The notes below the pieces were generated by a model, which did not search any database, was not told where the DNA came from, and saw nothing but the letters and a program-made list of their open reading frames with translations. From Trichomonas vaginalis G3 (lineage: Eukaryota; Parabasalia; Trichomonadida; Trichomonadidae): 64,000 nt of DNA. A program made the position numbers and the translations under genes. Each line of letters starts with the position of its first letter. Position 1 is the stretch's first letter. Shown piece after piece: positions 19,677 through 28,269 of the stretch. The stretch lies in assembly GCF_026262505.1 (NCBI RefSeq), contig NC_067205.1, positions 23,965,585 through 24,029,584 of the forward strand, given 5' to 3'.

Positions 19677-20987
19677 TTACATGTATTTTTCAGCAACTTC
19701 GTCAAATAATTTTATAGCTTTATCTATCTCATCTACTTCAAACGTTTCTTTACCTTTCGTGGGAGCACCATACATTTTCTCAAACTTTTCAAGTAGTTCT
19801 GTTTCAGCAGCTCTCATATCGTTAACTAACACAACCTTGACTATATTGACTGTACTGTCATATCTTAGAGTTATATTATATGTCCTTCCTATCTTATATC
19901 TCTTTGTATTGAAGTCCTTCGGTTTCTGAACGATGTAAAGTAAGCCTTCACTGCAACGTTCCGTATCGAATGAACCATATGTTATGAAGTTATATCCAAC
20001 AACTGGGTCTAACCATAACAAAACTATTGGTATAAGACTTTTGTCGATGAGATATGCTGCAGTTCCATAGAATTTTACCGATATCATAAGCTCAGGATTT
20101 CTTGTCAAAATTTTCTGAGTAGAAGCAATTTTAACCCAGTGGTTTGTTTTTTTTCCAAATGGAGATAAAATGTCTGACAAAGAATATTTGTTGTATTTCT
20201 TTGAGTATCTTACGTTTAAATCACCTATTCTAACCACTTTGGTGTCATTGTCTATCTTTCCAACTGTTTCAAACTCAATGTTTGACATCTCTTTCTTTAA
20301 GTCAGCATAGTCGTTTCTCATACGTTCTATCTCTTTGACGGAGTAGTTATATTTCCTCATTGCTGCTTTACATTTTGAACATTGCGGGTTCATTTTTGCG
20401 TTATATTCTGAAACCTTACCTGCTAGTATGACTAAGGCGTCAATTGCTCTCTTTAACTCAAAAGTTGCGGGTTTTATCTGTTCATTCCATATCTTACCTC
20501 TTCTATCTTTATCTCTTATCTGCCATACACATTCAGCAACTAACGAAACAAAGTTGTCGTAGGTCTTAAACTCCCCAGATTTGTATATGTCAGAGATGTT
20601 CTTATATACCATATCGCAATCTTTGTCCATGACTTTGTGGTTGCAATGAAATCCAAGAAACTCATAGTTAACCTTTCGTATGAACTTCTTTATTTCTACT
20701 GAGTCAGTTGCTTTGACTTCTATTTCATCGAATTCAGGAATAGTGAGTTTTTGTTGCTGAATTTCAGGCAATTTAGGCAAATGGTCAATAATATCCTGCA
20801 TTTCATAAAGATACTGTTCATTTGTTTCATCTTTCGCACTACAGTTTAGATCTCCTTGGAGAAGTTCTTGCTTTATCTTCTGGATTTCTGTTTCGAAAGT
20901 ATATGAAGAAGGAATGAAGCTTTTCATCTCTACTAACATTGAAGTTGGGTTCATGACTAACGAGTTTGGTGCTGTTGTTGCTAACAT
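19677..20987 (-). CDS. T5orf172 (GIY-YIG-like) domain protein (element 1)
   Basis: Start set at 20987 (MLATTAPNSLVMNP), directly after the shared leader AAAAATATTTTTTTATTTTTATTGTAAGAAC; the longer frame reads through that leader. 436 residues. The C-terminal 110 carry LLYIVQKPKDF...YKIGRTYNI..R, then AETELLEKF and KGKETFEVDEI. This is the pattern of the T5orf172 domain, a GIY-YIG nuclease relative common in phages and NCLDVs, often joined to KilA-N or MSV199 domains. A Cys pair (CSKCKAAM) and a coiled segment lie in the middle. Probably an accessory DNA-acting protein. Confidence 0.7.
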   Translation of the reverse strand: MLATTAPNSLVMNPTSMLVEMKSFIPSSYTFETEIQKIKQELLQGDLNCSAKDETNEQYLYEMQDIIDHLPKLPEIQQQKLTIPEFDEIEVKATDSVEIKKFIRKVNYEFLGFHCNHKVMDKDCDMVYKNISDIYKSGEFKTYDNFVSLVAECVWQIRDKDRRGKIWNEQIKPATFELKRAIDALVILAGKVSEYNAKMNPQCSKCKAAMRKYNYSVKEIERMRNDYADLKKEMSNIEFETVGKIDNDTKVVRIGDLNVRYSKKYNKYSLSDILSPFGKKTNHWVKIASTQKILTRNPELMISVKFYGTAAYLIDKSLIPIVLLWLDPVVGYNFITYGSFDTERCSEGLLYIVQKPKDFNTKRYKIGRTYNITLRYDSTVNIVKVVLVNDMRAAETELLEKFEKMYGAPTKGKETFEVDEIDKAIKLFDEVAEKYM

Positions 20988-21087
20988 GTTCTTACAATAA
21001 AAATAAAAAAATATTTTTTTAAAAAAACCAACTTTATTTTTTATTTCGGGAAAACTCATGAGGTTAGAAAACATGTACGAAGAAGTC

Positions 21088-21367
21088 TTGACAAAACATT
21101 TACGATGAATTCATGACAAAACATTTACGATGAAATCATGAAAATTCAAGAGGGTAGAAAAGAGGGTAGAAGACAGGTTAGATCTAACCTTCTACCCTAA
21201 AATATATTTTTGGGTCCTTTACACTCATTACGATCAAGAAGTCTTGACAAAACATTTATGAAGAAGTCTTGACAAAACATTTACGAAGAAGTCATGAAAA
21301 TTCAAGAGGGTAGAAAAGAGGGTAGAAGACAGGTTAGATCTAACCTTCTACCCTAAAATATATTTTT
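21088..21367 (+). repeat. Direct repeats with two hairpin blocks
   Basis: The motif TTGACAAAACATTTACGA(T/A)GAA recurs several times, and the hairpin block GGGTAGAAGACAGGTTAGATCTAACC occurs at 21151-21211 and 21306-21367. This is the spacer between the T5orf172 gene and the second KilA-N gene, and it mirrors the block at 19579-19637. Confidence 0.8.
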
Positions 21368-21387
21368 GTCGAAAAAAAATGGTTCAT

Positions 21388-22050
21388 TTACTCACAATAT
21401 TTTTGTACAAAACGACCCCAAACTTTTAACTTCTTTTCTGCAGCTTCTAATGTTATCTTAGCGAGTTCATATTCTCTAAATTCTCTCTTTAAATCTTCTT
21501 GTTCCCATTGGTCTAGTTCGTATGGAGAATCTCTATAACCAGAACATATCTCACGTTCATGTTCTATTTGTTTTTCATGCATTTTTCTAACTTCTTCTTC
21601 AAACAAAGGTTTTGCATTCTCTACTGTATCTTCAAGTTCTTCTTCATCTAACTTCTCATGAACTTTCTTGTCTATGGAGTCCATAATTTTTCCAACTGCT
21701 ATACAATATTTTGGAGAAGCCCACATTGCAATATAGTTTACGAGTCTTGGGTCTACATACATTCCTCTAACCTGTTTGATTTCATCCGGAATTCCTGCAT
21801 GAACTTTGTATAAAAAGCAACCCGCCGTTTTCCGCGGGTTGGTATATTCTTCACAAAATGCCTTAAAATACTCTTCCCAGGACTTATTTTCCAACAACCT
21901 TCTAAAGTCTTTCCTAAACTGCTGACACATCTTTGTTGCATTTATATAACCATCCTTGTCTCTACGTAAGACTTCAATACCGTTGTAAGTGCCTTTTGTG
22001 AATGTTTCGCCATTAGATTTGTTCGTGAACGTTTTTGCTTCGACTGACAT
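21388..22050 (-). CDS. KilA-N domain protein 2 (element 1)
   Basis: Start set at 22050 (MSVEAKTFTNKSNG), directly after the leader TTTTTATTGTAAGAACAGAA. The upstream extension is minisatellite. 220 residues. The N-terminal half is a textbook KilA-N domain: YNGIEVLRRDKDGYINATKM (about 17-36), then W..YF, then RGMYVDPRLVNYIAMWASPK. The C-terminal half is a charged helix. KilA-N proteins bind DNA and act as regulators in phages and large DNA viruses. It lies next to the T5orf172 gene and the first KilA-N gene, forming an accessory island with a common promoter design. Confidence 0.85.
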   Translation of the reverse strand: MSVEAKTFTNKSNGETFTKGTYNGIEVLRRDKDGYINATKMCQQFRKDFRRLLENKSWEEYFKAFCEEYTNPRKTAGCFLYKVHAGIPDEIKQVRGMYVDPRLVNYIAMWASPKYCIAVGKIMDSIDKKVHEKLDEEELEDTVENAKPLFEEEVRKMHEKQIEHEREICSGYRDSPYELDQWEQEDLKREFREYELAKITLEAAEKKLKVWGRFVQKYCE

Positions 22051-22119
22051 TTCTGTTCTTACAATAAAAATAAAAAAATATTTTTTGGTGGTACGTCGGA
22101 CATTCGTTTGTGGCTTAAC

Positions 22120-22824
22120 CGTCGGACATTGTCTTGAAACAGTACAAATATTGTCTTGAAACAGTACAAATATTGTCTTGAAACAGTACAAATATTGTCT
22201 TGAAACAGTACAAATATTGTCTTGAAACAGTACAAATATTGTCTTGAAACAGTACAAATATTGTCTTGAAACAGTACAAATATTGTTCTGAAACAGTGCA
22301 AATATTGTTCTGAAACAGTGCAAATATTGTTCTGAAACAGTACAAATATTGTTCTGAAACAGAAAATTTTTCTCACAAATTGAGAGCTTTTACGGGAAAT
22401 TTGTTCTGAAAAAGCACAAGTATTGTTCTGAAAAAGTACAAGTATTGCTCTGAAACAGTACAAGTATTGTTCTGAAAAAGTACAAATATTGTTCTGAAGC
22501 AGTGCAAATATTGTTCTGAAGCAGTGCAAATATTGTTCTGAAGCAGTGCAAATATTGTTCTGAAACAGTGCAAATATTGTTCTGAAACAGTGCAAATATT
22601 GTTCTGAAACAGAAAATTTTTCTCACAAATTGAGAGCTTTTACGGGAAATTTGTTCTGAAAAAGCACAAGTATTGTTCTGAAAAAGCACAAGTATTGTTC
22701 TGAAAAAGTACAAGTATTGCTCTGAAACAGTACAAGTATTGTTCTGAAAAAGTACAAATATTGTTCTGAAGCAGTGCAAATATTGTTCTGAAGCAGTGCA
22801 AATATTGTTCTGAAGCAGTGCAAT
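22120..22824. repeat. 22-bp minisatellite, about 30 units, with 250-bp higher-order copy
   Basis: Unit ACAAATATTGTCTTGAAACAGT (22 bp) and variants with TTCTGAAACAGTG, TTCTGAAGCAGTG and TTCTGAAAAAGTACAAG. Variant types occur in runs. A segment beginning GAAAATTTTTCTCACAAATT recurs after exactly 250 bp (22362 and 22612), so a block of units was duplicated. The 22-nt period gives a 66-nt codon period and so produces long open frames on the minus strand. These are not credible genes. Confidence 0.95.
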
Positions 22825-22843
22825 GGACAACATCGAGCCACAT

Positions 22844-23704
22844 TCAATACTTTTTCAGCACTTTTCCGTAGTTGTATATGAAAGACAATTCGAGATAAAA
22901 GTCATAGTACAATGGAATTATATGCTGCACACCGTTTGTTGTGAACCAAACTTGAAAGTCAGAGAAACTGTTACTAGGTGGTTCGTAGAATTTAGAAGCA
23001 AAGTCATAAAAGTCCTTACCGATACATAGAAAACTGTTGTTGCTTGAACTGAAACTTGCATGACACATGACATTTTGAGGGTCAAACACGTTTCTATAAA
23101 CTGTCAAATCTGCTGGTGGAAGTATAAATTTAAATGGACCATCTGGTGGTAATGGTTCGTTCTGGTTTAGTAACCGAAGAAATTGTGCCCAAGAACGTTT
23201 GTCTACTCCCCAATATAAAAACTCTGTATCTCTTGGAGGGTTAATTTCAATCTTTTGAAATGAAACGGTGGAGTTCATCTTGTCGTATTCTAGTTTTAGA
23301 TAGTATGTTCCATTTAGTAAAGAGTGGTATTTTTCTTGAAATTCCCAGTAGTATTTGTTCATTTGAGTTTGAAAGTCATTTAGAGTTTTTTCAAGACTTT
23401 CGTCTGAACGAACTGTAAAGATTCTCATTTCGTCAAATTTGTCTATTAGACCACCAGAACCTTTATACTGCCCATGAAAATATACTGCGAACATAAATGC
23501 GTTAGTTCTATTTGAAAACAAAACTCTTCTAAATCCTATTGCCTTTGCATCTGAAGGACTTTGAAGCCAACGAATTGGATAGTCAAACCTGTATGTTCGG
23601 GATGAAATTTCTTCATCTGATATTGTCCTACCAGCATTTGTAAAGATATAGTCTAATGGTTTTGTATCTGCTACTTTTGTTCTTTGTTTTTCAACCTGAA
23701 GCAT
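22844..23704 (-). CDS. Conserved element protein of unknown function, 286 aa (element 1)
   Basis: Whole-looking frame starting at 23704 (MLQVEKQRTKVADTKP). Marks include YRFDYPIRWLQSPSDAKAIG at about 42-61, an aromatic-rich middle, and FYEPPSNSFSDFQVWF near residue 245. A decayed relative lies on the other strand at about 28270-29110 (shared DYPLRWLRDPS..KA.GFRR and YEPPS.S.SDF). Duplication within the element suggests a virion or host-contact role open to diversification, but no family is recognised. Confidence 0.7.
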   Translation of the reverse strand: MLQVEKQRTKVADTKPLDYIFTNAGRTISDEEISSRTYRFDYPIRWLQSPSDAKAIGFRRVLFSNRTNAFMFAVYFHGQYKGSGGLIDKFDEMRIFTVRSDESLEKTLNDFQTQMNKYYWEFQEKYHSLLNGTYYLKLEYDKMNSTVSFQKIEINPPRDTEFLYWGVDKRSWAQFLRLLNQNEPLPPDGPFKFILPPADLTVYRNVFDPQNVMCHASFSSSNNSFLCIGKDFYDFASKFYEPPSNSFSDFQVWFTTNGVQHIIPLYYDFYLELSFIYNYGKVLKKY

Positions 23705-23729
23705 TTAATATATGTAAAAATATATTGTT

Positions 23730-24314
23730 TTAAAATGGTATGCCATATAGCTTCTTGAATTTGTTAAGAAATATTCGAACGTGTTTTCCATCTGTATCTC
23801 TAGCGTTTACATAAGCATAGCCATCCTTAGTAAAACATACTTGTAATTTCCTATAGTTTACGCCGGTATAAAAGTAGAAAGAGTCTTGTTCTTCGCTATA
23901 GTAGTAAAACTCAAACGTATGCTCGCCATAGTCTGTAATTTCAATTGTTTCATCTTCTAGTTCGTCGACAAATTCGAATACTATATCTCGAAATTTGCTT
24001 TTGTTCTTATTGTTTTCAGAACAAGTGACCCAACGCAAGTTTTCAAGTCTATTGTCGTTTCTTATACGGTTTATATGGTCTACAAAGGGTAGATTGTTAG
24101 GGTTCGGTATAAAATGAGTTGCAATGACAACATGTTTAAAATAGTTTTTTCCACCCATCCTCATAATAGCATATCCGTCATTTCCCTCCCATTCGCTTAA
24201 AACTCTTTTTGTCTTTTTGTTTCTGACTTCAAATGACTCACAACAGTGAATTTCATATTTCTCATCTAACAAACAAGTTTCCCAACGGTCTTTTCCGACA
24301 GACTCAGCGTACAT
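23730..24314 (-). CDS. HNH homing-type endonuclease, copy 2 (element 1)
   Basis: 194 residues, aligned without gaps with copy 1 at 15510-16094 and differing at only about 15-20 positions. It keeps the HNH_3 core FVDHINRIRNDNRLENLRWV. Leader and ATG context are also duplicated (AAATATTTTTTTTATTTTATTTGAA). The two copies are in opposite orientation 8 kb apart, which could support inversion of the intervening segment. Both frames look whole. Confidence 0.85.
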   Translation of the reverse strand: MYAESVGKDRWETCLLDEKYEIHCCESFEVRNKKTKRVLSEWEGNDGYAIMRMGGKNYFKHVVIATHFIPNPNNLPFVDHINRIRNDNRLENLRWVTCSENNKNKSKFRDIVFEFVDELEDETIEITDYGEHTFEFYYYSEEQDSFYFYTGVNYRKLQVCFTKDGYAYVNARDTDGKHVRIFLNKFKKLYGIPF

Positions 24315-24329
24315 TTCAAATAAAATAAA

Positions 24330-24587
24330 AAAATATTTTTTTTAAAAAATGTTTTATTTTAAAATGGTATGTCATTTCATATTTCTCATCTAATTTCTCA
24401 TGAACTTTCTTGTCTATGTTTTCTCATGAACTTCTTCATCTAATTTCTCATGAACTTTCTTCATCTAATTTCTCATGAACTTCATCGTCAATGTTTTGTA
24501 AAGACTTCTTCATCTATGTCTTCCCAACGGTCTTCTCCAACAAACTCAGCGTACAGTTCAAATAAAAATAAAAATATACTGTTTTCT
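24330..24587. repeat. Scrambled fragments of the HNH and KilA-N genes
   Basis: Short pieces match the start of the HNH gene (CAACGGTCTTCTCCAACAAA, ACTCAGCGTACA) and the KilA-N gene (TTCTCATGAACTTTCTTGTC), repeated and intermixed with TCATCTAATTTCTCATGAAC units. It lies directly beside HNH copy 2. It looks like debris from repeated insertion or repair at this site. Confidence 0.7.
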
Positions 24588-25172
24588 TTACTTTACATAA
24601 CCGCCTGATGCGATAAGCCTTTGACGCCAACCCATACCAGCTAATGAAGGTTGACTTGGTTTAGTATTGAAACTAAACTTTGGTTTTGGTTTATCTTCAG
24701 TTTTTGGTTTTTCTTCTTCTATCGGTTTTTCGTCACTTTTCGGTTCCTCTGACTTTACCTCACCTGCAGGAACAGTTGTGTTGTCAACATCTTCATAAAT
24801 ATCATATGCCATTTGTTTTTGTTTTCCTTTCAACTTTTTGTGTTTGTTGTAAAGTTTAGAATATTTCGACTCTAAGTCAATGAGATGTTCTATAATGAAC
24901 TGTTGGTCAGTGAAGTAAACTTTTCCATCTGTTGTCTCGAAAGCTCCTTCAGACTTCAATATTTTATTTGTGAGAGTCTGTTTCTTTTTTGAGATACTAG
25001 CCGTTCCATTTCTATGAAAAGTGACTTTGTAGTTAGGGTTTGTATTTCCAGACCTGGCACTTTCTATTATTGAATTTTTCTCTTCATCTGTAAGTTCTTT
25101 GACAGGTTTTGACAATGGTTCTGAACTTTTTGTTTGTGGTGTCAAATCTACCGTTTCAACTTCTTCGGTCAT
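24588..25172 (-). CDS. Hypothetical hydrophilic protein, 194 aa (element 1)
   Basis: Starts at 25172 (MTEEVETVDLTPQTKS) after the leader TTTTTTACTGAGATGAA, which is shared with the gene at 25192-25344. There is a central part with YKVTFHRNGTASISKKKQ and a helical stretch (SKYSKLYNKHKKLKGKQK), then a low-complexity Pro/Lys/Glu linker and a conserved-looking end GMGWRQRLIASGGYVK. It resembles scaffold or minor virion proteins in composition only. No family recognised. Confidence 0.6.
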   Translation of the reverse strand: MTEEVETVDLTPQTKSSEPLSKPVKELTDEEKNSIIESARSGNTNPNYKVTFHRNGTASISKKKQTLTNKILKSEGAFETTDGKVYFTDQQFIIEHLIDLESKYSKLYNKHKKLKGKQKQMAYDIYEDVDNTTVPAGEVKSEEPKSDEKPIEEEKPKTEDKPKPKFSFNTKPSQPSLAGMGWRQRLIASGGYVK

Positions 25173-25191
25173 TTCATCTCAGTAAAAAATT

Positions 25192-25344
25192 TTAGTTTGG
25201 TTTGTTTTCAACTGGTTGTTGTTGTTTTTTAAGTCGGTCTAAAACTTCCTGAGGTATAGGAAGAACTTGACAAACACGTTGTGTAACTGCTGGAAGTCGA
25301 CAAATCCATCTTGAACCCATTTGTCTCAATGCTGTATTGTTCAT
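25192..25344 (-). CDS. Small protein, 50 aa (element 1)
   Basis: A 50-codon frame from ATG at 25344 (MNNTALRQMGSRWICRLPAV) to a stop at 25192. Its upstream bases (TTTTTTACTGAGATGAA) are identical to those before the gene 24588-25172, which supports real expression. It has a Gln-rich C-terminus. Function unknown; by position a small virion component is possible. Confidence 0.5.
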   Translation of the reverse strand: MNNTALRQMGSRWICRLPAVTQRVCQVLPIPQEVLDRLKKQQQPVENKPN

Positions 25345-25363
25345 TTCATCTCAGTAAAAAACT

Positions 25364-25765
25364 TTACATTCCCCACGTTTGAGGCGGTTGCGGTTGGTTG
25401 TTGTTTACCCACTGTTGTGCATGGTTATATCCTCTGTTAAAGAATCTTTCACCTTGGTCCATATAGTGTCCTGCTTGGTTATAGTAGTCATTTGCTTTGT
25501 TATAATAGTTTCCTGCTTGTCTTCCTACATTGTCCATCCATCCTTGAACTTTTCCTCTTGTTTCAGGATTTGGAATAAGATTTGCTGCATCTCGTGCTAC
25601 CTCCCAACCTTTCTGTACAGTTTGTATAATAGGTTGTGCTTTCTCTTTCAGTATACCTAATGTACTCAAAATCTTCCTTCCAACTCCAAATACACCTCTG
25701 GCTATTGTTCCCACTGCGGGCAAAAATCTGGATGCAACTCCTGCTAATGCGCCAAATAAACCCAT
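25364..25765 (-). CDS. Gly-rich amphipathic minor virion-like protein, 133 aa (element 1)
   Basis: The N-terminus MGLFGALAGVASRFLPAVGT is short-hydrophobic and glycine-rich with later basic residues, typical of membrane-active virion peptides in non-enveloped viruses. The rest is Asn/Gln/Tyr-rich (YYNKANDYYNQAGHYM). A comparable N-terminus (MG/MA, then FF.., then amphipathic helix) occurs in the proteins at 29117-29360 and at about 46828-47066. Role as an entry or membrane-lysis peptide is inference. It lies head-to-head with the integrase gene. Confidence 0.55.
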   Translation of the reverse strand: MGLFGALAGVASRFLPAVGTIARGVFGVGRKILSTLGILKEKAQPIIQTVQKGWEVARDAANLIPNPETRGKVQGWMDNVGRQAGNYYNKANDYYNQAGHYMDQGERFFNRGYNHAQQWVNNNQPQPPQTWGM

Positions 25766-25782
25766 TTCTTATGGGGTAAAAA

Positions 25783-26742
25783 ATGACGAATCCAAACAAG
25801 GACCCCTATGTTTCTAAAGTGACAAAGAAAGCACTCATGATAAAAATCTTTAGTTCAACACCAAATGCTTGGTTTATGGATATCTTGGAAAACATTCCGA
25901 GGTATAGAGAAGATGGACCACCATACTGGCTAATATTTGTCGGTCAAAACACAAGATACTGTGAAGCCATACCATTATGGTCCAAAAATATTTTAGATGT
26001 GAAAACTGCTTTGACAATATTCGTTGACAAATACCATCCAACAAAACTGACATCTGACTGTGAAAGTTCTTTCAAATCAGATGATGTAAAAAACTATCTG
26101 CGTTCAAAAAATGTAAACCAATATTTCATTGTCGACCAAAACCATTCTGCTCTTGGTGTCATTGACGGTTGTATAAAAATGTTAAGAGACTTAAACCAAC
26201 CACAAGGTGGTGAAGCAAATGAAATGTCATATGACGACAAATATAGACACTTCTCCATGGCAAAGATGAGACAAGTTTTAAATATTTACAATAGCCGTAA
26301 ACAAAAAGGTTTGGGAAACCACTCCCCCGAAGAAATGAAAAACAACCCTGACTTAGAGAAAGACTATATATTTAATAATTTAGTCAAAAGAGACAAACAA
26401 GAAAGAATGCCGGGCTTCAAACTTCGGAAGGGTGACAAAGTAAAAATAGAAATACCTAAACGCGACCCATATGAAAATACTATTGACTATGACAACAATG
26501 GGAACCCGACAGGTACTCACATTCGTGTTCGTAAAAATAGAAGAAAGTATACAAGAGAATATTATGAAGTTTTAGGCAAACATGGCAAAATGTACACACT
26601 GCAAGCAGAAGATAAAACTACTATTGTCAGACCTCGTTTCAAACTTGTCAAAGTTCAAGGTGGTATACTTTCAAAGACAGTTCCAAACAAATATAAGACA
26701 ACTCCTGACGAATATGCTAAAGAAGTTGAAAATGACGACTAA
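25783..26742 (+). CDS. Retrovirus-type (rve) integrase (element 1)
   Basis: 319 residues, frame whole. The core fold is recognisable: MDILENIPRY (first acidic residue), LIFVGQNTRYCEAIPLWSKN, KLTSDCESSFKS (second acidic residue), then QNHSALGVIDGCIKMLRDLN, as in Polinton c-integrases. Between about 220 and 300 comes an SH3/chromo-like C-terminal part (GDKVKIEIPKRD; RKYTREYYEVLGKHGKMYTL). It inserts the element and makes the short target duplication. The gene is flanked on both sides by minus-strand virion-type genes. Confidence 0.85.
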   Translation: MTNPNKDPYVSKVTKKALMIKIFSSTPNAWFMDILENIPRYREDGPPYWLIFVGQNTRYCEAIPLWSKNILDVKTALTIFVDKYHPTKLTSDCESSFKSDDVKNYLRSKNVNQYFIVDQNHSALGVIDGCIKMLRDLNQPQGGEANEMSYDDKYRHFSMAKMRQVLNIYNSRKQKGLGNHSPEEMKNNPDLEKDYIFNNLVKRDKQERMPGFKLRKGDKVKIEIPKRDPYENTIDYDNNGNPTGTHIRVRKNRRKYTREYYEVLGKHGKMYTLQAEDKTTIVRPRFKLVKVQGGILSKTVPNKYKTTPDEYAKEVENDD

Positions 26743-28100
26743 GCAATTCTATACCATGCACAAACTGTCATGTAAGGTGGCATGTATTTTTTACCTAGTC
26801 CTGTAGATGTTGTTGTAAAAGTATGTTGGTGGTTTCCTCCTGGTTCAGTTTGTCGAAAAGTCTTTTTTGCTGAATGGTTATAATCTGGAGATAAAACGTC
26901 ATAGCCAGCTTCATACTCTGAGTTGTATAATGGGTGGTCTCTTAATGAGTGGCTATGGTCGCCAGAAAAGTTTGTTGTACCAGAATGACTATGTGGTGGC
27001 AAGTTGTCGACAGATATCGTTTTACTTCCACCTGTTTTCTTTGGAGTGTGTGCACAATACAAAAAACTTTCGAGTATTTGAGTCCAAGTTCCAAAACCAA
27101 GTACTACTTCTGGTCTGGTAGAGTTCATTGACGTATAAATAGAACCAACCGGGTAAATGGTTTGAAGTATTTCTGTCTTTAATGTTTGAAGCTCTGTTTT
27201 GTCTGCTTTCTTGTCATATAAATCTTGAGCAGTGAATTTAATATTATTTTCATCCTCCATGACATAAACATCTCTACATCTAATGTATCTCATCGTCGTT
27301 ATGTCGTCATCCGATGTTAAACCTTGTGGAAAGTTAGGAGGTTTACAATATATTGCATCCCCACCAGTTTCTTCAACCGTTCCTTCAATACTTTCTATAG
27401 CAACAGTTGTAAAACTTGTATGTGTATGGTTCTTGTCTGCTTTCTTCTCTAACTCATCGTTAACATAAGTTTTATCTGCTTTAAGGTCTAAACATCCTGA
27501 AACCCATCCTGTATCGGCTTTACTTTTTAAAATCTTCGATGTCCGTTCATGGTACCAGTCAACCCTTTCTATAATTTCTTTATCTTTTTCATCCACATAT
27601 TCCTTATCTGCCTTCTTCACTAACACACTAGCCATAAGTCCCTTATCTACTTTCTCCTCTAACTCACTGTTGACATATGTTTTGTCAGCTTTCTTTTCAA
27701 GGCTAACGTTTAAGTCTGTTATTTCAGATATAGAATGTGTATGTCCAACGTCACTTTTCCTGTTTAAGGTTTCTTGTAAGTTTGTAATATTTGCAATGGT
27801 ATGTATATGAGTCTTTTTAGAATATTCGTTTTCAGCTCTTGTCACTTCACTTGACATTTTATTGTCAACATATGTTTTGTCCGCTAGTTCAGGATGAGTA
27901 TGTTCTTTCGTTGCATATGTTGCATCTGCTCTGTCATGTTCTTCTTGAACTTTTTCAATGACATACTCTTTGTCAGCTTTGTTGTCAACATCTGCTTTCA
28001 AAAGAAGTTCATCTATAGGTTTCTCGTTTAAAGTTCCTTTTGTTGGATTTACACAGACAGTATGGTTCTTACTGTCTTGAAACAGAAACTCGTCTGTCAT
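26739..28100 (-). CDS. Fibre protein with phage collar-type C-terminus (element 1)
   Basis: 453 residues. Residues about 25-240 are built of repeated ADK.YV..EL/EK and HTH units, which suggest a trimeric coiled or beta-helical shaft. From about 305 comes PVGSIYTSMNSTRPEVV, then FGTWTQILESFLYCA, GGSKTISVDNLPPHSHS, several H.H metal-binding pairs, and the end MPPYMTVCAWYRIA. This matches the collar/receptor-binding tip of phage short tail fibres (T4 gp12-like). Probably a host-attachment spike on the capsid. Its 3' end overlaps the integrase by 4 bp. A close relative is in element 2. The frame looks whole. Confidence 0.8.
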   Translation of the reverse strand: MTDEFLFQDSKNHTVCVNPTKGTLNEKPIDELLLKADVDNKADKEYVIEKVQEEHDRADATYATKEHTHPELADKTYVDNKMSSEVTRAENEYSKKTHIHTIANITNLQETLNRKSDVGHTHSISEITDLNVSLEKKADKTYVNSELEEKVDKGLMASVLVKKADKEYVDEKDKEIIERVDWYHERTSKILKSKADTGWVSGCLDLKADKTYVNDELEKKADKNHTHTSFTTVAIESIEGTVEETGGDAIYCKPPNFPQGLTSDDDITTMRYIRCRDVYVMEDENNIKFTAQDLYDKKADKTELQTLKTEILQTIYPVGSIYTSMNSTRPEVVLGFGTWTQILESFLYCAHTPKKTGGSKTISVDNLPPHSHSGTTNFSGDHSHSLRDHPLYNSEYEAGYDVLSPDYNHSAKKTFRQTEPGGNHQHTFTTTSTGLGKKYMPPYMTVCAWYRIA

Positions 28101-28269
28101 TGGTTTATTCGTCAGTTTAAGTTTCCTTCTTTCAATGACTCAGATATTTAGAATAGTTTTGAAAAGTTTGTTGTGTTCTTATTTAGAGCTTGCAAAATGA
28201 GTTGTCGGTTGTGTTTTATTTTCTCATAGACGCTGTTTCTTTCGACATTTTTATTCTAGATAAAATATG

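Noticed and set aside
22120-22824. Regular 22-bp repeats as a CRISPR array
   Set aside because: Units abut directly with no unique spacers of constant length, there are no cas genes, and the host is a eukaryote.
22059-22847. Several overlapping minus-strand frames (CFRTIF.LFQNN-type proteins)
   Set aside because: Products of a 22-bp tandem repeat read in different frames; not credible genes.
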